DNA from: Patescibacteria group bacterium UBA2193
GTDB taxonomy: Bacteria > Patescibacteriota > Minisyncoccia > Moranbacterales > DUUL01
Direction: 5' to 3'
Assembly (NCBI GenBank): GCA_002327335.1
Contig: DCVH01000057.1
Coordinates: 1-26,412 of the forward strand
Length of the DNA stretch: 26,412 bases
Shown: piece after piece, positions 21,473-26,412 of the stretch
Layout: the number at the start of each line of letters is the position of its first letter
How positions within the stretch are numbered: position 1 is the first letter of the stretch
The notes under the pieces: model-generated
The model's database searches: none
Told to the model about the DNA's origin: nothing
What the model saw: only the letters and a program-made list of their open reading frames with translations
Program-made: the position numbers and the translations under genes

Positions 21473-21499
21473 GATTTATTGGGGGAAGTGGGGTAAAAT
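21471..21499 (+). promoter_or_regulatory. GGGGTAAAAT-family promoter of the 118-residue gene
   Basis: TTGATT (21471-21476), a 17-base G-rich spacer and TAAAAT (21494-21499). It is a near-exact duplicate of the promoter at 20577-20605. Confidence 0.65.
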
Positions 21500-21561
21500 A
21501 ATGAAAAGCAACCAGTTCCTATTATCACCATCAACACTTCAAACTATGGAAGGAGTCTGCT

Positions 21562-21918
21562 ATGTCGATCAAACTTTTTTTAGCGATTAAACGTTTCAAA
21601 AAAGGAAAGAAAAAAAGAAAAGATTACGAGAGTCCCCAGGCCACTTACACCGGCACTGTGACAATTCCAGAAACAGAAAAGATTGTCAGTGCTACCCTGG
21701 GAGGAGCAAAAGGGACCTTGCCGGTTAACATGCGTTGGGATTCCAATGGAGAAATCTCTTGCGTGGCAACCACCGAAGAAGGGAAAATACGTTTTCTTCT
21801 GACAACCAGGCTTTCTTCAGGAGAAGACATTTCAAGTTTCAATGCTGGTGGCTGGAGAATGGACACCGGAAAATTCACGAACTGGTCTGCTTCCATTATC
21901 GTTCGTGAAAGAACTTGA
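21562..21918 (+). CDS. hypothetical protein (118 residues), beta-rich
   Basis: I do not recognise this protein. A very basic N-terminus (LFLAIKRFKKGKKKRKDY) is followed by an apparently all-beta domain with alternating strands (TYTGTVTIP, KIVSATLGG, EISCVATTEEGKIRFLLTTR, GGWRMDTGKFTNWSASIIV). This suits a nucleic-acid- or surface-bound small beta sandwich, but no motif proves it. A strong GGAAGGAG (21548-21555) six bases before the ATG fixes the start. The gene is less AT-rich than the flanking DUF3800 gene and is a complete unit with its own promoter and terminator. Confidence 0.75.
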   Translation: MSIKLFLAIKRFKKGKKKRKDYESPQATYTGTVTIPETEKIVSATLGGAKGTLPVNMRWDSNGEISCVATTEEGKIRFLLTTRLSSGEDISSFNAGGWRMDTGKFTNWSASIIVRERT

Positions 21919-21952
21919 TCTTAAAAATGATCGTAAGCAGAAAGAGAGAGAT

Positions 21953-21990
21953 AGCCCCAATATTACCAAATTCGGTTGCGGGGCTTTTTT
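21953..21990 (+). terminator. rho-independent terminator of the 118-residue gene
   Basis: AGCCCC (21953-21958) pairs with GGGGCT (21980-21985), followed by a T-run. The next -35 box begins at 22000. Confidence 0.75.
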
Positions 21991-21999
21991 ACAAAAAAT

Positions 22000-22027
22000 T
22001 TGACCATTTGGATGATAGGGGTAAAAT
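22000..22027 (+). promoter_or_regulatory. GGGGTAAAAT-family promoter of the ROK kinase gene
   Basis: TTGACC (22000-22005), a 16-base spacer ending in GGGG and TAAAAT (22022-22027), 36 bases before the ATG at 22064. Confidence 0.55.
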
Positions 22028-22063
22028 TGGGGTAATAAGGAATTAATAATAAAAAAGTTTATT

Positions 22064-22843
22064 ATGTATATTGGAATTGATTTGGGTGGGACGAATGTGC
22101 GGGTTGCCGGCTCAAGAAGTTTAGATAAAATTGAATTTGTAGAAATCAAGAGATTTGAGTTGTCTCATGATTTTGAGCGTGATTTTGCTGAAATAAACAG
22201 AATGATAGAAGAAATTGCTGAAGGAAAAGTTGATGGGATTGGCGTTGGAACTTCTGGGACATATAATGATGACAGGAGTTTGTTGACCTCGGGCAGAAAC
22301 ATAAAAGAGTGGGTGAATATTCCGTTTGTTGAAAAGTTGTCCAAAAAATTTAATTGTTCAGTTTTTGCTGATAACGATGCAGTGGTTGCTTCTTTGGGTG
22401 AAACTTTCTATGAGCAAGAAAAGATTGATAGTTTTATTTATATAGCTTGGGGAACTGGCGTTGGTGGTGCTGTTGTTAGTAATGATAATGGAAAAATAAT
22501 TTCTGAGAAACTTGATTGGCACGAATATTTGGAAAAAATTGATAGTAATTGTGGAGGAAAAGGATTGGCTAGTAAATTTAAAAAAGAGGCTAGTGAGCTT
22601 AGTGATGAAGAGTGGGCTGAGGTTGTGAATGATTTTGAAGATTATTTATTGGATCTTTCAACGAAAATAGGTTTACGGGATATTGTTTTGGGTGGAGGGA
22701 TGACTGAAAGACAAAAAGAAAGATTGCAAAAAGTTAAGAATAATTTGAAGGAAAAAGGAATTAATCTCCGAATTTCTAGCTTTGGCCACGATGGTGGGCT
22801 TTATGGGGCAATGGCTTTGATAAAAATTAGAAGTATTGAATAA
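22064..22843 (+). CDS. short ROK-family sugar kinase-like protein
   Basis: This 259-residue protein starts MYIGIDLGGTNVRVAG, the phosphate-1 motif of the ROK/hexokinase ATPase fold. It continues with GIGVGTSGTY, the catalytic-region FADNDAVVASLGETFYEQ (Asp in DNDA) and YIAWGTGVGGAVV. Near the C-terminus IVLGGGM and SFGHDGGLYGAMALI match the adenosine-binding end. Typical ROK kinases have about 300 residues and a CxCGxxGC zinc site after a GHxxL segment. Here only SNCGGKGLASKF remains, so the zinc site is lost. It likely phosphorylates a hexose or aminosugar, but substrate binding may be altered. It has its own promoter. Confidence 0.85.
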   Translation: MYIGIDLGGTNVRVAGSRSLDKIEFVEIKRFELSHDFERDFAEINRMIEEIAEGKVDGIGVGTSGTYNDDRSLLTSGRNIKEWVNIPFVEKLSKKFNCSVFADNDAVVASLGETFYEQEKIDSFIYIAWGTGVGGAVVSNDNGKIISEKLDWHEYLEKIDSNCGGKGLASKFKKEASELSDEEWAEVVNDFEDYLLDLSTKIGLRDIVLGGGMTERQKERLQKVKNNLKEKGINLRISSFGHDGGLYGAMALIKIRSIE

Positions 22844-22862
22844 TTCGCTTGATGGCAGAGAA

Positions 22863-23576
22863 ATGATTAAATTAATAACTGCGATAATTGAAACATATAA
22901 AAGAAATAAGATAGTTAAGAATTTATCTTCTTTTTTTGATTTTTCTGTTTGTGAAGGCGTTATTTTGTCTGGATCGATGGTGTATGGGAAAAATTATTCG
23001 ATTAGAAAAGATTCTGATATTGATCTGCTGTTGATTGTTAAGGCAGAAAATATTTTCAAGATAAAAAAATATCCATTTTTCTTATCTTCTTATTATGACG
23101 ATCACACGCTGGAGCTTTTTAATAAAAAACTGGCGCAGACTTTCTGGTTTGATATCTTTGTGGATGAAGTAATGATAAATGTGGTAGTTTTAGAATACGA
23201 ATATTTTAAAGAATTTTGTAATTTTGAAAAAAAACATCTATTGCGAGCTAAACTTGACGACACCCTTGATATTATAAAGGAAAGAACTCTGCGATTAAGT
23301 GATGGCAGAATAATTCAAGATTCACCAAATCAACAGAAAAATGGAACAAATTATATTGTTAATTATGATTTATATAATGAAGGCGCTCTTATTTCAAGAC
23401 CAATTTTCAGCAACATTGCGATAAGCCGAGTGCTTTATTCAAAAACTGATATTATTCCAAAGTTGATTAAATGTTTTATTGGAAATTTAAAAAAGAGATT
23501 TGATGAAAAAGGTATTGTTGTATTTTTTGATTATATTTTTTCTAAATCAAAGCCGAGATATAGAGAAAATTTATAA
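22863..23576 (+). CDS. nucleotidyltransferase-domain protein
   Basis: The protein has 237 residues. The segment VILSGSMVYGKNYSIRKDSD, followed by IDLLLIV, is the polymerase-beta-type nucleotidyltransferase motif: Gly37-Ser38 and the metal-binding pair Asp52 and Asp54. Many such proteins transfer nucleotides to antibiotics, proteins or RNA, and some belong to HEPN/MNT-type toxin systems, but no HEPN partner is adjacent. The rest is alpha/beta with no further motif. The frame extends upstream to a TTG (22836) overlapping the ROK gene; I chose the ATG at 22863 because it is a standard start and lies after the ROK stop. It is probably co-transcribed with the ROK gene. Confidence 0.75.
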   Translation: MIKLITAIIETYKRNKIVKNLSSFFDFSVCEGVILSGSMVYGKNYSIRKDSDIDLLLIVKAENIFKIKKYPFFLSSYYDDHTLELFNKKLAQTFWFDIFVDEVMINVVVLEYEYFKEFCNFEKKHLLRAKLDDTLDIIKERTLRLSDGRIIQDSPNQQKNGTNYIVNYDLYNEGALISRPIFSNIAISRVLYSKTDIIPKLIKCFIGNLKKRFDEKGIVVFFDYIFSKSKPRYRENL

Positions 23577-23616
23577 AAAGTTTATAGAAAATAAATTTTT
23601 AATTAAAAATAAAATT

Positions 23617-24087
23617 ATGAAAATTCTAGTCACGTATTATTCGCGAACAGGAACAACTAAAAAAGCTGGAGAGGCTATCGCGGAAAAGTTGGGGGCTGAA
23701 ATTGAAGAAATAAAAGACACCGTTGACAGAAGCGGGGCTGGTGGGTATGTCATTTCTGGAAGGGATGCTCTGCAAAAACGATTAACAAAACTTGAACCGA
23801 GCGAAAAGAATCTAGATGATTTTGATTTGGTGATAATCGGAACTCCAATTTGGGGTTGGAATATGTCAGTACCAGCGAGAACTTACGTGACAGAGAATAA
23901 GGATAAGCTTAAAAATGTAGCGTTTTTCTGCACAATGGGCGGATCAGGAGATAAAAAGGCTTTTCTGGAGATGGAGAAAATTATTGGAAAAAATCCCAAG
24001 GCTGTTTTGGCACTTAAAACTGTTGAAGTGGTTAAAAATAATTTTTTGGAAAAAGTAGAAAAATTTACTGAAGTGTTGAAAAAATAA
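23617..24087 (+). CDS. flavodoxin-like FMN-binding protein
   Basis: This 156-residue protein starts MKILVTYYSRTGTTKKAGEA, whose SRTGTT loop is the FMN phosphate-binding motif. A GTPIWGWNMSVPARTYV region (the WxW-type flavin-stacking loop of the flavodoxin/NAD(P)H-quinone reductase group) and FFCTMGGSGDKKAF follow. It carries electrons as a small soluble flavoprotein or reduces quinones. The frame runs upstream into the nucleotidyltransferase gene, but the added residues are hydrophobic and basic and not conserved in style, so the ATG at 23617 is chosen. No Shine-Dalgarno sequence is evident (AATAAAATT precedes the ATG). The HAD gene begins 5 bases after its stop. Confidence 0.88.
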   Translation: MKILVTYYSRTGTTKKAGEAIAEKLGAEIEEIKDTVDRSGAGGYVISGRDALQKRLTKLEPSEKNLDDFDLVIIGTPIWGWNMSVPARTYVTENKDKLKNVAFFCTMGGSGDKKAFLEMEKIIGKNPKAVLALKTVEVVKNNFLEKVEKFTEVLKK

Positions 24088-24092
24088 AAAAT

Positions 24093-24695
24093 ATGAAAAT
24101 AAAAGCAATTATATTTGATGCAGATGGGGTGGTGATAAATTCACCGGGATATTTCAGTGTGCAATATCAGAAAAAGTTTGGTGTTTCTGGTGATGTTATG
24201 TTGCCTTTTTTCAAAGGAAAGTTTCAGGAATGTTTAGTGGGGAAGGCTGATTTGAAAGAAGAGTTGGAACATGTCTTGAGAAAATGGAAGTGGAGTGGAA
24301 CGGTGGATGAACTTTTGGTTTGGTGGTTCAAGTCCGAACATTATATTGATGACAGAATTATAAAAGAGATAGTGAAATTGAGAGGGAATGGTATAAAATG
24401 CTACCTGGGGACTAAACAGGAAAAATACAGAACGCAGTATATGAAAAAAGACATGGGATTGGAAGACTTTTTTGATGGAGTTTATTCCACGTCAGATTTG
24501 GGGTATAATAAAACCGACAAGAATTTCTATAAAACAATATCTCAAGATTTGCTTGAAAAAGAAAACATTAATCCTCAGGAAATTATGTTTTGGGATGATG
24601 ATCAGGAAAATGTTAATGTAGCTAGTGGGTGCGGTTGGAATGCTTTTCTTTATGCAAACTTTGAAGAATTTCGAGATAAAATAAAAGGAATTTAA
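24093..24695 (+). CDS. HAD-superfamily hydrolase
   Basis: The protein has 200 residues. Motif I is IIFDADGVVIN with nucleophile Asp9 and acid/base Asp11, motif II is CYLGTKQ (Thr), motif III is the KTDKNFYK lysine region, and motif IV is MFWDDDQENV. The cap between motifs I and II is the small helical C1 type, as in phosphoglycolate-phosphatase-like and haloacid dehalogenase-like enzymes. It most likely dephosphorylates a small sugar phosphate or nucleotide. It is tightly linked to the flavodoxin gene (5-base gap), so they are probably one operon. Confidence 0.88.
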   Translation: MKIKAIIFDADGVVINSPGYFSVQYQKKFGVSGDVMLPFFKGKFQECLVGKADLKEELEHVLRKWKWSGTVDELLVWWFKSEHYIDDRIIKEIVKLRGNGIKCYLGTKQEKYRTQYMKKDMGLEDFFDGVYSTSDLGYNKTDKNFYKTISQDLLEKENINPQEIMFWDDDQENVNVASGCGWNAFLYANFEEFRDKIKGI

Positions 24696-24713
24696 TTATA
24701 AATAAAATAATGA

Positions 24714-24737
24714 ACTGGACTACAAGTCCGCTCCAGT
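24714..24737 (+). other. small hairpin between the HAD and metallopeptidase genes
   Basis: ACTGGA (24714-24719) pairs with TCCAGT (24732-24737). GGACT-ACA-AGTCC inside is an alternative stem. There is no T-run, so it is a weak terminator or leader element. Confidence 0.35.
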
Positions 24738-24761
24738 GAGGATTAAAATAATTACAAATAC

Positions 24762-25799
24762 ATGGAAAAACATAATATGGGTTTTGACCACAACGAAAAA
24801 TACATTACCATCGATGGTGAAGATCATAAAAAAATAGAAAAACAAGAAAAAGAAAGAAGGTATAAAATGCCAAGGTTGGCTTTTGGAGAGCTTATTGTCG
24901 ATCGGAAATTGAACAGAAAACTAAGAGCAGAAGTTGGGAATATTCAAGATGAAGACGAGCGATGGAGGCATATCTATAAATTAAGTGATGAAGATAATTT
25001 AGAATTAATCAGATCAACCCTTGCTTCAATGGAGCCAATGGATGATTTTATAAATGTTTTTATTTGTGAGGCCATTGAAAATCCAAAGATAAAAGGTCGA
25101 GTGCCTGATGATCTAGGTATTTTTGAAGAGTGGTTGATTAAATTTAGCAAGGATAAGGAAAGAATATCAGATTCATTGTTGGAAGAAATGCTGAGATATC
25201 ATGTGGAAATTTATAGAAAAGAAGCAGAAATATTTGATCATAAAGTTGAAGTTATTAAAACTGATTTTTTGAGTTGCTTATCAGAATTAATTAAAGAAAA
25301 AAAGCTTCCTTCATTTATTAATATTGATGAAATTAGTTCAAGAATTAATGACGTAGACGTTCAATTGGATGAAAATGTTCATGCATTTTCTAGTAGAAAT
25401 GTTGCAACGGCTTTGGATGACGTGATAGAGTTTAGTTGGTATTATTCAGATGGAAGTGAAGATGAAATAAAAAAGATATTGTTTCATGAATTGGTTCATG
25501 TTTCTGCGGGAAAGATGATTCAAAAAATACAGTCGCCAGAGAAAGAAGATGGTACGTATTCGGTTATTAAAAAAAGAGGAGGGCTTGGAGTTAGTGGTAG
25601 GGTGTCGGGAAATAGAAGATGGATCAATGAAGGGACCACGGAAATGATAGCAAAAATAATCTCAGAACAGGCAGGAATAGAAAGGGGCGTAATGGAAACA
25701 TATGGTCAGGAGCAAGAAGTAATTGAAAATTTGATTAAAAGGGAGTGCCAAGAGAATATTTTATTGAAGCATTTTTTGAAAATTATGATGAAGAAATAA
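24762..25799 (+). CDS. Glu-zincin-type metallopeptidase, C-terminus lost by frameshift
   Basis: The protein has 345 residues. HELVH (242-246) is the HExxH zinc site, and NEGTTE beginning at residue 289 supplies a glutamate of the kind that completes a gluzincin site. The N-terminal 240 residues are charged and helical, with no signal peptide, suggesting a cytoplasmic protease or a protein with a pro-domain. The frame ends abruptly with HFLKIMMKK. In the -1 frame the DNA continues with clearly protein-like sequence to 25921 (EYFIEAFFENYDEEIKG onward). A single missing base, most simply in the A-run at 25737-25740, would give a 386-residue protein. The gene may be a recent pseudogene, an assembly error or a recoded gene. 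Confidence 0.75.
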   Translation: MEKHNMGFDHNEKYITIDGEDHKKIEKQEKERRYKMPRLAFGELIVDRKLNRKLRAEVGNIQDEDERWRHIYKLSDEDNLELIRSTLASMEPMDDFINVFICEAIENPKIKGRVPDDLGIFEEWLIKFSKDKERISDSLLEEMLRYHVEIYRKEAEIFDHKVEVIKTDFLSCLSELIKEKKLPSFINIDEISSRINDVDVQLDENVHAFSSRNVATALDDVIEFSWYYSDGSEDEIKKILFHELVHVSAGKMIQKIQSPEKEDGTYSVIKKRGGLGVSGRVSGNRRWINEGTTEMIAKIISEQAGIERGVMETYGQEQEVIENLIKRECQENILLKHFLKIMMKK

Positions 25800-25921
25800 A
25801 GGGAATGCCAAAGTGGAAAAGGCTGGTTCAAAAAATTCATGAAGTTGATGGAGGTGGATTTCTAAAAAGAGGAGAAGAAGATGTAAAAGAAAGATATAAG
25901 AAGAGATATGAAGAGATATGA
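25739..25921 (+). pseudogene. frameshifted C-terminal tail of the metallopeptidase
   Basis: This is an open stretch in the -1 frame relative to the upstream gene, ending in TGA at 25919-25921. It encodes KGVPREYFIEAFFENYDEEI followed by a basic amphipathic segment (MPKWKRLVQKIHEV and on to KRYKKRYEEI-like residues). It has no start codon of its own with a ribosome site. The alternative frame upstream is closed by TAA at 25736-25738, so the shift must occur between 25739 and 25797. Confidence 0.65.
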
Positions 25922-25959
25922 AGATCTTTCAAAAAGGCTTAATTAATAACTAAAAAAAC

Positions 25960-26361
25960 ATGGAAAAAATAATTATTTCATCTGATAATGCTCCAAAGAC
26001 AACCGGTCCATTTTCGCAGGCCGTGCTTTGTAGTGCTGATTACAATTTGGAATTATCTGGTCAAATAGGAATTAACCCTGAATCCGGAAAGCTTGTTGAA
26101 GGCGGGATCACAGCTGAAACCGAACAAACTCTTAGCAACATCGAAGCTATTCTTGCTGAGGCAGGGTGGGGATTTGAAAATGTGGTGAAAGCCAGAATCT
26201 ATTTAGCTGATATGAATGATTATGCGACAGTCAATGAAATTTATGCGAAAAAATTCACTCAAAATCCACCCGCCAGAATTGCCTTGGCCGTGAAAAGTTT
26301 GCCCCTTGGCGCATTAGTAGAAATTGAATGCGTGGCTGTGGGAGAAAAGGTTATTAGTTAG
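25960..26361 (+). CDS. RidA-family enamine/imine deaminase
   Basis: This 133-residue protein shows the RidA/YjgF signature throughout: KTTGPFSQAV near the N-terminus, LELSGQIGINPESGKLVEGG, TEQTLSNIEAILAEAGWGFE, VVKARIYLADMNDY, and the C-terminal PARIALAVKSLPLGALVEIE with the catalytic arginine (ARIA) and adjacent glutamate. RidA hydrolyses reactive enamines and imines formed by PLP enzymes and forms trimers. Length and motif order are normal. The start is the ATG at 25960, 38 bases after the frameshifted tail, with no strong Shine-Dalgarno sequence. A separate transcript is likely but no promoter stands out. Confidence 0.95.
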   Translation: MEKIIISSDNAPKTTGPFSQAVLCSADYNLELSGQIGINPESGKLVEGGITAETEQTLSNIEAILAEAGWGFENVVKARIYLADMNDYATVNEIYAKKFTQNPPARIALAVKSLPLGALVEIECVAVGEKVIS

Positions 26362-26412
26362 TCTTTGTTTTTTAGAAGAATTGGATTTTCATATTAAAGC
26401 GCTGTATTAGTC

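Noticed and set aside
22863..23576. HEPN/MNT toxin-antitoxin pair
   Set aside because: The nucleotidyltransferase motif is present, but neither neighbour (ROK kinase, flavodoxin) is a HEPN protein.
23500..23616. 39-residue extension before the flavodoxin
   Set aside because: Flavodoxins begin at the first beta strand, which starts at the ATG at 23617.
1..26412. Alternative genetic code with UGA read as glycine
   Set aside because: TGA ends several well-bounded genes (for example at 3557 and 15590) and no recognisable protein needs TGA as a sense codon.

Overview
The window is an AT-rich bacterial chromosome fragment with short intergenic gaps, many small hypothetical proteins, bidirectional hairpin terminators and no rRNA or tRNA. 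Its gene content (RibD-type DHFR next to thyA, MacB-like exporter with two permeases, DCD-fold protein, short 2-TM proteins, DUF3800, small zincins) looks like a Candidate Phyla Radiation / Patescibacteria (Parcubacteria-like) genome; that placement is inference. TGA is used as an ordinary stop (for example at 3557, 15590 and 25921), so the UGA-Gly code of Gracilibacteria/SR1 does not apply.

Layout. 1-431 is the 3' end of a UvrD-type helicase gene. 631-9244 is a nucleotide/thymidylate neighbourhood: P-loop kinase, HbpS-like protein, HxGH nucleotidyltransferase and dCMP deaminase on the plus strand; a minus-strand block of two HIT/GalT-like proteins flanking an unknown protein, plus a divergent thymidylate synthase; then a canonical ThyA, a RibD-type DHFR and a DCD/dUTPase-fold protein on the plus strand. 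dCMP deaminase would supply dUMP, ThyA would make dTMP, and DHFR would regenerate the folate. 9267-13164 is an ABC exporter operon (small membrane protein, LolD/MacB-type ATPase, two paralogous FtsX/MacB permeases). 13328-16748 holds a duplicated zinc-ribbon protein, membrane proteins including TspO, and a coiled-coil protein. 16982-17641 is lexA. 17736-21918 is accessory: small unknowns, a DMT-family permease, a minimal zincin, and a DUF3800 gene followed by about 190 bases of hairpin-rich non-coding DNA. 22064-26361 carries a short ROK kinase, a nucleotidyltransferase, a flavodoxin, a HAD hydrolase, a Glu-zincin whose C-terminus is frameshifted, and RidA.

Regulatory architecture is the most distinctive feature. 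Several genes are separated by compact modules in which one gene's terminator T-run runs almost directly into the -35 box of the next promoter. One such module, including its leader, is duplicated on the minus strand (4586-4710 and 5257-5376), with an inverted repeat inside the 17-bp spacer. A second family on the plus strand has a TTGATTTATT-type -35 region and a G-rich GGTAAAAT -10 region. Three copies of a short interspersed palindrome (GACTAATGGAT / GCCTTCGC / ATGACA) are present, two of which differ only by a compensatory base-pair change. A subset of monocistronic genes (1396, 3632, 4729, 13328, 21562) has strong Shine-Dalgarno sites, while most other genes show little or none.

The best candidate for an undescribed system is the DUF3800 gene with its downstream structured RNA (20577-21472).
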